Shown: positions 43,386-56,064, numbered from the stretch's first letter. The stretch is 64,000 nucleotides of DNA from Persicaria tinctoria (GCA_037127255.1 JBANSL010000009.1:17993975-18057974), one strand, 5' to 3'. A program made the numbers and translations. The notes: generated from the sequence alone by a model not told the origin.

Positions 43386-44666
43386 TGACGGAGGGGAAAC
43401 CTGTCGTTGATTCCGTCAAAGAAACTCAAACCTAAAACTAGTACAGTAATAAGTAAGAGGTCGATCCCACAGGGAAATTTATAACTCAAGTGCGATTTGA
43501 ATGTTGATTAAGTAACCAGAGAAGGGGGTTTTTGTGTGAAAGTTTTTAAAGCAAATTAACGAAAGCAGAATAAGTGATTTTGGTTTAAACAATTTAGAGA
43601 AGCAATTCCACCTACAATTTTCCACTTTATCGGATTGAAGCGATCCTTGTAACTTCTTCTCGTCCTATTATGTTTCCTATGAATGCCCTTGTCCCGACCT
43701 AATATAGTTACTAGTCCAACCAGTCCTAGCAACCCTTATCAATCGAACAGTCCCTAAAGAAGGATTTAACCCAATTGATAGCTTTAAGTTCAGAGATTAG
43801 CCAAGGTATTTGCAGTCCCTAAAAAAGGATTTAACAACACATTCAACTTCCTACTTATTCAATTAGTTCAACCAGCCCTAAAGGAATAAGTTTGCCACTT
43901 AGGTTAAGGTTCACAACCAGGAATCTACAAAACCTTAGCGATTGAATTGATCTAACGAGTTGGCCAGACAAGATAGAACAAAACAATAATTAATTAAGCA
44001 CAAAGAAGTTGAAGCATTCACAAACAGGAAACTAGGAGCGAGAATTAGAAACTCACAATCAATCCGAATAAAGCTTCAAATTGCAGGCAGAATCGATGAG
44101 TTTAGTTCCTCATGGAAGACATCGCTCCAAAAATCTCTAAAAAGTCTAATGGTTGAATGAATAGAATGAATGCTCCAGAAAAATAATATAAAAGGCCTCA
44201 TTAAAACATCCAATTCGACCACCAAACAAACTAGATAAAAAACTAGGGTTTCAAAACACGTGCTGGGCGCTGTCCGTACGTGCGGCGGCCGCCGCAAGGG
44301 CTGCGGCGCCCGCCGCAACTGCCTTCCCAGGTACCCGCTGCGGCGGGCACTGCGGCGGCCGCGGCACTAGCTGCGGCGCCCGCCGCATCTAGCTTTTTGC
44401 CGTGACCTTGCTTCCTCTGCGGCCTTCTCTTGTCTTGTCTTGCTTCTTCCTTTCTTGTTCCTTCCCATGTATCTTGTGTTTCTCTTCGAGACATCGCATC
44501 TCCCAAATGTGTTCCGATTCAATCTGCGAGATAAACACAAAATTGCGCAGAATCCGAACTTTTCCAAAATAAACACAAGATGCAATTTAACGATAAAGCA
44601 AGCAAGAAATGCAACCTAAACTAAACTAAATGTATCTATAATGCCTATCTAAAATATGCATTATCA
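43386..44666 (-). repeat. 5' LTR of element A
   Basis: 1281 bp, identical to 35526-36806 except four substitutions. GC palindrome cluster at 44281-44387. Confidence 0.95.
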
Positions 44667-44958
44667 ATTTTCCATATTCAACCGAATACGTGATTCTTAT
44701 TCTGAAACAGTTGGTGATACTTTAACATTAGAATCGTGCATTATTAATTTATGTTTTGACGACCACCTATACTTAATTAACTATCTTGTTCTACTCTTTC
44801 TTCCTCCATTTTGCATGTTAAAGTAACACATACTAACATATTTTTTCCTCACATTACGCTTTAAATACCACACAAATATATGATCAACTAATAATACTCA
44901 AACTTAAGCATGATTTAATAGTAATGAAAACTTAAAGAATCATCAAAATAATACTTAC

Positions 44959-45616
44959 CTCCGCCAATACTGCTTTTCTTGGTCGCGGACGCAACACTCT
45001 CTTCTCTTCCGCCGCCGCCGCCCTCGGCGCCCTTACCAGCCCATATTGCCTCCTCAGCTGAAGTCGTCGCTGCCTCCTCCGCTGAAAACCTCTCCGCCTC
45101 CGCCGCCGCAGCCCTTTCCTCCTCCACTGCCCTCTCCCGAGGCCTTTCCTCCTCTGCTGCCCTGTTCAAAGCCTCTTCCTCCTCCTCCGACCTCTGCATC
45201 ACCGCATACGCCATGTCAATCGAAACCTCCAGGACCCCCCGCTTAATCCCTTTTCTGCCCTCTCCACCCCGGGCCCCATCACAGACTAACTCCCTGCCAC
45301 CTAATTGTGTTATTCACGACTCCGCCTCCACCCCGTCCTCCCCCTGTGCTGCCTTCGCCGGCCTCTCGCTCTCAACCCCTAATTGCCCCGACAACATCGC
45401 CCTCACATGCTCCGCTGCCCTGACCAACTCTGTCGCCTCCATCACCTCCCTCTCCCCCTCTATCCAGTCCAACTGATCTAAGAGTTCCTCCACCGTCGGC
45501 TCGTTACTGGATACCAACTCCACCACCGTACCGATCGGCACTCCACCGCCGCCCTCGCCTCTTAATGCCCTCTCTCCGCTGCGCCTTTCGTCCGCCATTT
45601 TCTCCTCCGAACACAC
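44959..45616 (-). pseudogene. Unknown gene, probable first exon
   Basis: Minus frame with MADERRSGERALRGEGGGGV near 45598, then TVVELVSSNEPTVEELLDQL, GEREVMEATELVRAAEHVRA, a TGA at 45314-45316, and in the same frame MAYAVMQRSEEEEEALNRAA, an Ala/Glu-rich coiled-coil-like run and VASATKKSSIGGG. It ends at a perfect donor, AG followed by GTAAGTATT, at 44959/44958. The 222-codon frame with one stop suggests a once real exon. I cannot assign a family. Its intron would run into the site where element A inserted (44667), so any next exon lies left of 35525. DNA at 45617-45935 holds no clear feature. Confidence 0.45.
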
Positions 45617-46312
45617 TCTCTCGCTCTCTCACTCTATGTCGGAATCACAAACCATCGTCTCTCTCGGATTCGGAGTTCGAAAGTCGTACCTCCGATTGCG
45701 GTTACGAATCATACTTCATACACCGGGTTACTCCACATCCCGATGCGCAACCCTTATGAATTTCAAATTCGTTATTACGCAGCTCGATGCGGGGTCATTT
45801 TGTATTCCCTTGTGCCACGTTTGGTTACATTTTTAAAACATTCCGCATTTAGTCGCGCAACAGGTTACACAAGCCGTCGCGGAATGTTCACCTGGGGGCT
45901 TAGGTTGGGTTTGGACGGATGCCCAGTGCACTCCGTGTTGTGAGCCTATTTCGCCGTGTTTTATAATTACTTTTATATCGATTTCTGCATGCATTTGGGT
46001 TAGATTAATACAGAATCTATGTAGTTTACACTTATTTGCCAAATTATGGAGGCTACACAAGTTTTTGTTATATTTCGCAGAAATTGGACGCACTTTGGAG
46101 CTTAAACGAAAACTCGTGAAGAAGCTAAGGATGGTGCAGCTGGAGAAAAGGTCATTTTTCGGCATTCATCATTCTGAGTCAAGTTCTGATGTCTTGATGA
46201 GAGTTGTAGCCCTCAAAAATAGCTTTCCAACGCATGCTCATATGCGTCAATCCAACGAACGAGGACTCAGGAAAGTGCGTTTCAAGAACAGAGTAGGATG
46301 TTGAGAAGACGG

Positions 46313-46632
46313 GTCGATATCGACCAAGCACACTCAATATCGACCAGATTTAGGTCGAAATTCTCCAAATCGACCCAGGGTTGGCCAGAATCAAGCAAGG
46401 ATGAAGAGCAGTGATCGATATCGACTTAACCATGTTGATATCGAGTTCCCCATACCGAGTCATTATCCTGGAATCGAGTCAAGAAGCGGAGCAAAGGAAG
46501 ACGTTGGTCGATATCGAGTACCTCAATTCAATATCGAGTAAAATTGACTCGATATTCACCCTGTGAGCCGATACTGAGTGTCTGAAGCTGAAGACGGAAA
46601 ATGACAGGTCGATATCGAGTCATGCTAGTCAA
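46313..46632 (+). repeat. Palindromic word cluster in the B3 LTR (U3)
   Basis: Pairs with 10-base spacers, for example TCGATATCGA then TCAATATCGA ten bases later. About half of the second members have lost one CpG by a CG to CA or TG change. Confidence 0.85.
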
Positions 46633-46885
46633 TATCAATTGGACCCACAGAGGCGGATTCCGAGCTTAACCGACTTCTTGTTAAGTTTCTATCCCGAATC
46701 TGATGGAGATATCCACAAGAGCAAATTCTATCAAGATCTATCAAGTCCAAGGAGGATTTATCCATAATTAGATATAGTTCTAGTTGATTTATTTATTTAT
46801 TTCCATGTTTTATCTTTATGTTATAAGATAGATAGAATTAGATATAGATATTGTTTTCTTTCCTTGATTAGCGGGGAATGAAGGC

Positions 46886-46893
46886 TATAAATA
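46886..46893 (+). promoter_or_regulatory. LTR TATA box (B3, 5' copy)
   Basis: TATAAATA in GGCTATAAATAAAGCC, about 250 bases after the word cluster. Confidence 0.7.
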
Positions 46894-47335
46894 AAGCCTT
46901 AGGGGCCGAGTTTTATTCATTTAATTTCAGAGATACACAAGTAGTTATAAGTAGAGAGAGAGAGAGAGAGGTTATGGCCGAGTGGAGTTGTGAAGCGAGA
47001 GCGGAATTGGATTCAATCGGTTGTAAAGTTTGGTTAAGTTTAATGCAAGTAGTTTCTTTTCCATCAATGATGTCTGCGATTGCGATGAAGAGCGAGTAGT
47101 CCACCCACTTCTAATGTCGGGGTGAGCCCAACAGTAGCCATGTAAGATGATGCGGTAAAGGTACGATCTTTTTATGCAATTCGTCTTCTATCCCCGAAAG
47201 AATGATTCTTTTGCGAAAGTTGAAGGTGATCCTTGTTTGTCTTATTGAAGCGAAAGTGATCTTAATAAAACATGGATTAATTATGTGAAAAGGGTTAGTA
47301 ACAATTAGGGTTTATGCAAAAGCCTCTATAATCCT

Positions 47336-49166
47336 AAGGGGAAGACCGCACACGTCGCAGCCGTAAAGCTCAAGAGCGGACGCGAACTGCACGAAACAGA
47401 GACTGGAGAAGCAAAAGACGGCACTGTAGAGGAGGTCGATATCGACCAACACCTAGTCGATATTGACCACCCCCAGGTCGATATCGACCCATCTGCACCA
47501 GTAAACCCGAAACCGACTCCAGTAGTCGATTTCGACCATCCACCGGTCGATATCGGCCATAATGCAGTCGATATCGAGTCCCCTCCAGTCGATATTGACT
47601 CATCTGCAGCACCTCCGACATCTGTTCTGGCTCCGAACCAGAAAAAGAAGTTGCCTTTCCTCACAAAATATCCAAAGGATCCAACAAAGAAGAAATTCCA
47701 ACGCTTCATCAAGATGCTTCAGAGGCTCAATGTCACCATACCTTTCACAAAAACTCTTAATGAAATGCAATCATATGTCAAGTTCCTCAAGGACTTCCTA
47801 AGCAAAAATCGATCAATGGCAGAGATTGTAGAGGAGTGCAGCCATATGGACATACTTGAGAAAAGGCCAGATCCAGGTAAGTTCGCTATAACCATAGGAT
47901 TTGGTCAATATAAATTTAATGTTTTATGCGATCTTGGAGCTAGTGTAAGTATAATGCCTCTATCAATATGGTCCAAGATTAAGATAGGTGCCCTAGAGCC
48001 TGTAGATGCTAAGCTTTATATGGCAAACAACACAGTGGTCATCCCAACAGGCATGGTGGACAATGTGCTAGTGCAAGTAGGTAAGTTCTTCGTCCCTTCT
48101 GATTTCTTAGTTATTGATACGGCATAAGACCCTGCTTGTCCAATTATTCTAGGAAGACCCTTCTTGGCGACGGTGGATGCCAACATAAGCGTAAGGAAAG
48201 GAGTGCTCACTTTCAACATCAGCGATGAGGTAATTGAGTATTCCTTTAATAAAATTGAAAGGCATACAGGTCCCATGGAGGAGGTAAAGTCTATATCAGC
48301 TGGTTACATTACTTGCGGGGAGCCTAAGGTAAGAAATATGACTCCCGAAGAGCTAGAAAATAGGGATATGGAAGCTCGGGTGGAGAAGATCATGGCCATC
48401 CTGAACGAAGAAGCTGAGAACCCACTCGACATAGATCCAGGTACGTCGATTTGGACTAACTATTTTTCGAATGCTTTGCCAGATCTTAAGTATGGGGTCA
48501 ATATCGACCCGAAGAAGTCGACAGAGCCACAAAGGCACTCAATATCGACTACACATGTCAATATCGACCTCCCTATGCCGAGACAACCCCACTAGATATC
48601 GAGCAAAACAACTCGATATCGACTTGCCCAAGTCGATATCGACCAACCTTTGCCGAGTCGATTCCTCCTGTTGAGCGGAATCCAACCAATATTGAGCCAG
48701 TCAACTCAATATCGAGTGACCTTAATATCGAATTGACAAAATCGACCCATTTCCCTCCATATCGACTGAGAGTCCACCTGAAGAGCAACACAACTCGATA
48801 TCGAGTAGTCTTACTCGAAATCGACCAGACCCTCAGGAGCTTCCGACATCCGATTCTACAAAGGTAAGCCAAGGTATGGATCTTTCCTCTCCTATTTCAA
48901 TTAAAGATCTATCTATACATGGGAGAGATTTGCCTTGGTATGTGCGATTGTGCAGGATTTCCAATGATGAGCCTAAGGAGTATGAAGTTGGAGACAAGCT
49001 CTATGTTTCCAAATCAAAGGATCATTGGTCTCCTAACAAATTCAACAAGAAGAAGATGGGGCCTTTCACAGTGAACAAGATCCATTCAGGAGGATTACAG
49101 CTGATGGACAAAAATGGAGTCATATTTGAAGCCCGAGCTACATGGGCTCTGCAAATGCCACCTTGA
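47336..49166 (+). pseudogene. Protease, repeat linker and GPY/F-like module (B3)
   Basis: Frame from GKTAHVAAVKLKSG into repeats of VDIDQHL, VDIDHPQ, VDIDPSA (7 residues, 21 bases each), then protease: KMLQRLNVTIPFTKTLNEMQ, LCDLGASVSIMP, VGKFFVPSDFLV. TAA at 48125-48127 replaces the Glu of MAEDPACP. It continues ILGRPFLATVDANISVRKGV and MTPEELENRDMEARVEKIM to 48595. After a frame change in the linker, the GPY/F part MDLSSPISIKDLSIHGRDLP to WALQMPP is intact (48876-49166). Gag is absent. Confidence 0.8.
47434..47600 (+). repeat. Palindromic words upstream of protease (B3)
   Basis: TCGATATCGA or TCGATATTGA every 21 bases in the first run (47434-47485), then TCGATTTCGA and TCGATATCGG forms. Here the spacing keeps the reading frame and the word is read V-D-I-D. 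A second coding cluster lies at 48499-48830, where the paired spacing returns. Confidence 0.8.
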
Positions 49167-49440
49167 GATTAATGGAGAAAGTCGGCCTAGCGACTATAAA
49201 ATCTAGAGCTTGTAAATAGACATTTATTTTTGTACTTTTGGACATTGTTGCTTTTGTTTGTTTTTTGTTTTTGAACTTTTAGTTTTTCTATTGTGGGTAT
49301 TTCTCTTCTACATTTTACAGGTCCATGGGGATAGAAACAAGAAGCTAAAATCGGACCAGGGCCTTACAACATAAGCACTCGATTCTTGACATCCTGCACA
49401 TCTGTCTATTGAGTTTCTTTCTTTACTCCTATTTTTTTAT

Positions 49441-49475
49441 ACAGTGAGGACACTGTAATGTTTAAGTATGGGGTG
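49441..49475 (+). promoter_or_regulatory. Internal AGGA-loop hairpin plus purine tract (B3)
   Basis: ACAGTGAGGACACTGT, then AATGTTTAAGTATGGGGTG. Confidence 0.65.
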
Positions 49476-50633
49476 GGGGAAGGGCTACTTTGTGTATATT
49501 TGACATATTTGACATTATGTGTGCATGTTTAAAGTTTATTTCTCGAATTGCTTATACATGGCTATTCTGGAATTCATTATTAATTTATGTGATTATATGC
49601 ATGATTTTAAAATTTTAGAAAAATGACCCCCATTGAAAATTTTGATCAATGTCATGGAAGCTTTATTGAACTCGACGATGCAAAATTGGATTCATTATAG
49701 ATATAGCATGAAATTGCCTAGTAAAGGGAAGTCACGATGAAGCGCATTATTTCTTGAAAACCATGAAAAGAGGTAAAATTTGATATTGCTTTTGACATAT
49801 TGTAAGATAAAAGGATGGGGGACTTTACATTTCCATATAATGCTCATATTGTTATATTCCAAGCCATATCTATGCTTATGCATCACAAAAGCCATATTAT
49901 GCCTTATTTCAATTATTGCTCCACATGATCCAAATATTGCCATTCTTTACCTTATTTCCTATCAGGGGATTATGTTGAGAATGATGTTACATTATGGAGA
50001 TGTTATATGGTTGTTGTGTTGTTATCATTATTGGAGTTTGGTAGGAAATTGATTGAAATATATGGAAAATTTAATGAGTGAGAAAAAATCTGATCACCTC
50101 AAGAGATAAAGGTAGATTGACCCTGCTCGCTAAGATAATAGTTTGGCGAGATGGGATACACAGGTGAGGAGTCCAACGCACTAAGTATCTGGGGCCATTC
50201 GTGACACCCATGTTTGCGACTCGCGAGAAGGCGGTGCGGAGGTTAGAGAGGTAAAAGCATTATTATTAACAAAAGCATTATGGAAGGTGATGAATCTTAT
50301 GAAGAAGGAATGTGGAGAATTCAAGTTTGGGAAATACTCCATTTCCCCGGATTATTAGCACCACATTGCCAAAAATTGCCCACCTTTAGCCTTTTGCCAA
50401 CCTACTCCTTATTGAGCTTAATTAAAGTCCTCTTGATTATTAATGCTTTGTCACATATGGATTGTTTTTGCATAACCCTCCTTTTGTGAGTAGATGTCGC
50501 TTTTTAGTTGCACATACATGGATTTGTGACACTAGTACCTTTTCGAGGGTGGTAATTGATTGTAGGGACATATGACAATGAATCTAAGATGTTGAGAGTT
50601 TTGATTTCTTCCCCTGAATGACGATTAAAAGTA

Positions 50634-50669
50634 TTGCTTGAGGACAAGCAAGCTTAAGTATGGGGTGTT
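50634..50669 (+). promoter_or_regulatory. Terminal AGGA-loop hairpin plus polypurine tract (B3)
   Basis: TTGCTTGAGGACAAGCAA, then GCTTAAGTATGGGGTGTT against the LTR start at 50670. Confidence 0.75.
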
Positions 50670-50730
50670 TGTTGTGAGCCTATTTCGCCATGTTTTATAA
50701 TTACTTTTATATCGATTTTTGCAAGCATTT
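50670..50730 (+). repeat. B3 3' LTR, first piece
   Basis: First 61 bases, matching 45936-45996, cut by an LTR of the opposite orientation. Confidence 0.75.
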
Positions 50731-52474
50731 TGTTGTAGGAGGAAATTGAGTTCAAAATATAAAATATAAATCAAACCAGATTCGTGCCCACGCAAATGAT
50801 TACAAGACCTCCTCTTGATGTAGCAGCGGGAAGTCAGGATCGATCCTCAAGGAAGCTGGTCAGCGGATCCTAGGCAGCGGATGAATCTCACAGCAGAAGT
50901 CGACTATAGATGCTCGACAGAAGGCCAGGCAAGTCGAACAAAGCAACAGCAGGCTCCTGGGTTTTGGTCGATATCGAGGACACCTTACTCGATATCGAGT
51001 AAAAATGTTGTCGACATCGGGTACCTGCACAGGAAAAGCTACAGCGATCTTCGATCGAATATCAGTAACTCGATATCAACTAGAAGTTGTCGATATCGAG
51101 GAAGGCAGAAACTTAAAACGAAAGAAAGTAAAGACAAGGCTTTTGGGATTCGAAATCAACTTTATGTGAAATACAACTTCCAAGATTGGGGTTTGCAATA
51201 ACAATAACCAAGCATGCATAAGGCAAGAATAAAACCTATAATCATGTAAATCGCATCAAAGGACCAAGCTTACGCCTTTTCCAACAATTAGACAACTCTT
51301 TCAAGAAACCCTAATTGTCTCTACCGATTTTACGTTTACAATCCAAGTTGTTAGCATGGACCTCCTATTAGATGGGTAATAAACATATAACAAGTAGCAG
51401 ATGCTCAAAACATGATAAAAGTCGGATCTTTACCTCAAACATGCAGGGCTATCGTCGGGCTCACCCCAACCCCAGAAGTGGGTGGACTACTCGCGCTTCA
51501 TCGCATTCGCAGACATTGATTGAAAGGAAATAACTTGCATTAAACCAAACTGAAGAAAGTACAAACCGAACAAAAGCCAGATCACTTTCGCTCATTTGCT
51601 CCACTCAACCTCTCTTTCTCTCTCTACTACTACTTCTCCTACTGAAATTGAATTGATGTGTGATGGAATGAATAAAACTCAGCCCTCTAAGGCTTTATTT
51701 ATAAGCTTCTAACCCTTGCTAATCAAGGATAGAAATCTCTATCAATATCTAAAGATAAAACATAAATAAAAGAAATATTTATCAAAAAGGGAAATACATC
51801 TAAAAGGCTAAAAATATCTTCATGTGGATAAATCTTCTTCTCCATGGATAGATGTTAGATCTTGGATAGAATCGGATTCCTTTCGTCCCAAGCAAGCCAA
51901 AACCATGTAGGATAGCTCAAACCGTGTAATGCGGCCCAGGGTCTTTCTACTCGATATCGAGTAATGTCCTCGATATCGAGAAACTTGGTTCGTCGACTTG
52001 GCTTCACTGGCTGCTCGAGTAACATTTCCTCGATCTGCTCGGACACTGGCTCTCAGGTCTTGTCGATATCGAGTAAAGTACTCAATATCGAGTACATGGT
52101 GCCGTCTTTGGTTGGCCTGGGGTTGTCGAGCAGCTTCTTCTCGACGTTGCCCGGACATGTGCTCTGGGTTTACTTGACATCGAGGAACTTCCTCGATATC
52201 GAGGAGGGGTGTCGCTCAGCATCGGATTGTCTGGTCAGGTCGAGCATCTCTCCTCGGCCCCTCGATCAGGCTCTCCTCCTCGACTTCGGGCTGGTCTTCA
52301 ATTCTTGTCGATATCGAGTAGATTACTCGATATCGAGTAACTCTCTGGAATCGGGGAGCTTTGCCTTCAGTTCCTCGATCTGGCCTGTCCTCAATCTTGC
52401 TGTGTTCGGACTTCTTTAGTCGATATCGACAAAGATTAGTCGACATCGAGTAACAATCAGCTTCCGTCTTTGCT
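50731..52474 (-). repeat. Truncated solo LTR of the B family
   Basis: Starts TGTTGTAGGAGG as the end of a minus LTR and runs about 1744 bp, with word clusters near 50969-51100 and 51951-52450. The other LTR end is missing and the surrounding B3 LTR has lost about 20 bases (compare 45997-46015), so insertion and deletion share this junction. No target duplication is seen. Confidence 0.75.
51698..51705 (-). promoter_or_regulatory. LTR TATA box (solo LTR)
   Basis: Minus TATAAATA followed by AAGCC. Confidence 0.65.
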
Positions 52475-52850
52475 TCTATGTAGTTTACACTTATTTTCCA
52501 AATTATGGAGTCTACACAAGTTTTTGTTATATTTCGCAGAAATCGGACGCACTTTGGAGCTTAAAGGAAAACTCATGAAGAAGCTAAGGATGGTGCAGCT
52601 AGAGAAAAGGTCATTTTTCGGCATTCATCATTCTGAGTCAAGTTCTGATGTCTTCATGAGAGTTGTAGCCCTCGAAAATAGATTTCCAACGCATGCTCAT
52701 ATGCATCAATCCGACGAACGAGGACTCGGGAAAGTGCGTTTAAAGAACATAGCAGGATGTTGAGAAGACTGGTCGATATCGACCAAGCACACTCAATATC
52801 GACCAGATTTAGGACGAAATTCTCCAAATCGACCCAGGGTTGGCCAGAAT
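52475..52850 (+). repeat. B3 3' LTR, second piece
   Basis: Matches 46012-46392 with few differences. Its last five bases, AGAAT, are the target duplicated by B4. Confidence 0.85.
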
Positions 52851-54859
52851 TGTTGTAAGGAGGAAATCGAGTTCAAAATATAGAAATATAAATCAAGCAA
52901 AGCAAACCAGATTCCATCTCTTGCAAATGATTACAAGACCTCCTCCTGATGCAGCAGTGGGAAGTCAGAATCGATCCACGAGGAAGCGTGTCAGCGGATC
53001 TCAGGTAGCTGTAAATCTCACAGACAGAAAAGCAAACAAAAAGACAGAAGTAACAAAGAAACATGGAAAATAAAGCAAAAGCAGAATCTACTCGATATCG
53101 AGCAACAGTCCTCGATATCGACTAAAGAAAATCGACAACAGAGACTCAATATCAACCACAGAAACGAAGACCATCAGAAGAGACCAATGTCGAGTAAAAC
53201 TCTCCTCGATATCGAGTAGATCAACTCGATATCGACAAGAACCTGCTCGAAGTCGACAAACAGCAGAAACTTGAAAATGCAAACTTTCGAACACAGAATG
53301 CAGATTTTCAACGAAATAAATTCAATAAACTAAAGGACTTCCGAGGCCAGGGCATCAACACCACAACGATAACCATGCAAAATAACACATAAAGGCATAA
53401 AAGATCATGCTTTCCATCAAATAACTTTTGTTATTAACAAATAGGAATATAGAGGCTTTCGCATAAGCCCTAATTGTTACTAACCCTTTTCACATAATTA
53501 ACCCAAGTTGTATTAAGATCATGTTCGCTTCAATAACACAAACAAGGATCACCTTCAACTTTCACAAAAGAATCATGCTCGCAGGGATAGAAGACGAATT
53601 GCATAAAAAGCTCAAACCTTTTGCCGCATATCTTACATGGCTACCGCCGGGCTCACCCCGACCCTAGAAGTGGGTGGACTACTCGCTCTTCATCATCAAG
53701 AAAGACATCAATAATTTCAGGAAAATAACTTGCATTAAATAAACTAAAGAAAACTTACAACCAATCGAAGCCAAATCCGCTTTCGCCTTTCCAACTTCTC
53801 TCGCCACAAGCTCTCTCCTCTACTCTCTCTATGTGTAACTAATTTTAGCTGGAATTGAATGAATAAAATCCAGCCCCTAGGGCTTTATTTATAGGCTTCC
53901 AATCCTTGTTAATCAAGGTAAGAAAGTCTATTTATATCTATATCTCTTTATCTACTTACTTAAAGATTAAATAATGGAATAAAATAATTAAATCCAAAAA
54001 GGAAATATATCTAAAGTAGGTAAATCTTCCATGGAGTTGATAGATCTTGATAAGTCTTGATAGATGTGGATAGAATCGGACAACTTCGGATCCAAGCAAG
54101 CCCAACTCGACTCGGACAGCTCACTGCGTAACGCGGCCCAGGAGAACTCTCCTCGATATCGAGTAGTTTACTCGATATCGAGTAACATCGTCGTCGACTT
54201 TGTCTTCACTGGTCTTCTCGAGTAACTGGTTCTCGATCTAGCTCGGACAAGTGTCTCGGGTCTTGTCGATATCGAGTACTTTCCTCGATATCGAGGAACG
54301 GTGTCATCGACTTGCTGGCCTGGTGTTATCAAGCAACCTCTCCCGATCTGGCTCGGGCATGTGGTTCTGTTTTCCGGATATCGAGTAAGTGTTGTCCAGG
54401 TTGCCTTCTTCTCGGCTTCTCGACTCAGCATCCTTCCTCGACTCCGGGTATGGCTTTAGGGTTTTGTCGATATCGAGTAAAAGTACTCGATATCAAGTAG
54501 AGCTCTGGAGTCGGGTTGGCTCTGTCTTCAGTTCCTCGATCAAGCTCCTACTCGACCAGGATTGGGTGCACATTTTGTCGATATCGAGCAACACTTGACT
54601 TCTGCTTGATTTGTCTTGGTTCCGCTGCTCTTCGACCTTGGACTTCTGTAATAGACTTCCGAACTTTTTGTCCTTTCTCAGAACTGCTGTAAATTGCCTT
54701 GAATTCTGCAAATTTAAGCAAAAACTAGTGTAGATTCCATAATTTGGCAAATAAACATAAACTACATAGATTTTGTACTATTTTAGCCGAAATGCATGAA
54801 ATGTATGCAGAAAACGATATAAAAGTAACTATAAAACATGGCAGATTCAGCTCACAACA
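52851..54859 (-). repeat. 3' LTR of B4
   Basis: 2009 bp. Word clusters at 53091-53260 and 54152-54592. It lacks two 20-bp word-plus-spacer units present in the 5' LTR. Confidence 0.93.
53886..53893 (-). promoter_or_regulatory. LTR TATA box (B4, 3' copy)
   Basis: Minus TATAAATA followed by AAGCCC. Confidence 0.7.
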
Positions 54860-54895
54860 AACACCCCATACTTTAGCTTGCTTGTCCTCAAGCAA
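54860..54895 (-). promoter_or_regulatory. Terminal AGGA-loop hairpin plus polypurine tract (B4)
   Basis: Minus: TTGCTTGAGGACAAGCAA (54895-54878), then GCTAAAGTATGGGGTGTT against the LTR start at 54859. Confidence 0.75.
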
Positions 54896-56064
54896 TACTT
54901 TTAATTGTCATTCAGGGGAAGAAATCAAAACTCTCAACATCTTAGATTCATTTTCATATATCCCTGCAATTAATTACCATCCTCCAAAAGGTACTAGTGT
55001 CACAAATCCATGCATGTGCAAATTTAAAAGCAACATCTACTCACAAAAGGAGGTTTATGCAAACCATTCATAAGTGACAAAACATTAATAATCAAGAGGA
55101 TTTTATTTAAGCTCAATAAGGAGTAGATTGGTAAAAGGCTAAAGGTGGGCAAATTTTTGGCAATGTGGTGTTAATGATCCGGGGAAATGGAGTATTTCCA
55201 AACTTTCTTAACCACATTTCTTCTTCATAAGATTCATCACCTTTCATAATGCTTTTCCTCGATGATAATTCTTTTACCTCTCTAACCTCGATCAGCACTG
55301 CCTTCTCGCGAGTCGCAAACATGGGTGTCATGAATGGCCTCAGATACTTAGTGCTTTGGACTCCTCACCTGTGTGTCCCATCTCACTGAACTATTATCTC
55401 AATAAGCATGGTCGATCTACCTTTATCTCCTGAGGTAATCGGATTTTCTTTCACTCATTAAATTTTCCATATATTTTTCAAACAATTTCCCTCCAAACTC
55501 CAATAATGATAACAACAACAACACAACCATATAACATCTCTATAATGTAACATCATTCTCAACATAATCCCCGGATATGAAATAAGGTAAAGAATGGCAA
55601 TATTTGGATCATGTGGAGCAAAATATGAAATAAGGCATATTATGGCTTTTGTGATGCATAAGCATAGGTAAGGCTAGGATTATAAACATATGAGCATTAT
55701 ATGGAAATATAAAGTCATCCATCCTCTTATCATGCAACATGTCAAAAGCAATATCAAATTTACCTCCTTTCATGGTTTTCAAGAAATAATGCATTTCATT
55801 GTGACTTTCCTTTACTAGGCAATTTCATGATATATCTCTAATGAATCCAATTTTGCATCTTCGAGTTCAATAAAGCTTCCATGACACTTATCAAAATTTT
55901 CAATAGGGGGTCATTTTTTAAAAAAACTTTTGGAAAACATGTATGTAAGCACATAAATCAATAATGAATTCCAAAATAGCCATGTATAAGCAATTCAAGA
56001 ATTAAGCTTTAAATGTGCACACATAATGTCAAATATGGTCAAATATGCATAAAGTAAGCCCTTC

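Larger units (their letters stand above)
35526..44666 (-). mobile_element. Complete young non-autonomous Athila-like element A
   Basis: 9141 bp with 1281-bp LTRs differing at 4 positions and a perfect 5-bp target duplication ATTTT (35521-35525, 44667-44671). Minus order: 5' LTR, tRNA-Asp site, gag-protease ORF (850 aa, intact), twin hairpins with donor, Athila ORF-1-like ORF (416 aa, intact), internal and terminal hairpin plus purine modules, 3' LTR. RT, RNase H and integrase are absent. Intact ORFs, near-identical LTRs and the intact target duplication mark a very recent insertion mobilised in trans. Confidence 0.95.
45936..47335 (+). repeat. 5' LTR of B3 (3' end missing)
   Basis: Starts TGTTGTGAGCC. 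Word cluster 46313-46632 lies upstream of TATA and uses almost only the TCGATATCGA form and its TCAATATCGA derivatives. Confidence 0.85.
49167..50669 (+). other. B3 3' non-coding region
   Basis: No ORF supported. Hairpin modules at 49441-49475 and 50634-50669; conserved CATTCGTGACACCCATGTTT near 50196. Confidence 0.7.

Noticed and set aside
45001..45600. Plus-strand Ser/Pro/Ala ORFs of up to 165 codons
   Set aside because: Complement of the minus-strand Ala/Glu-rich exon, which alone ends at a proper splice donor.
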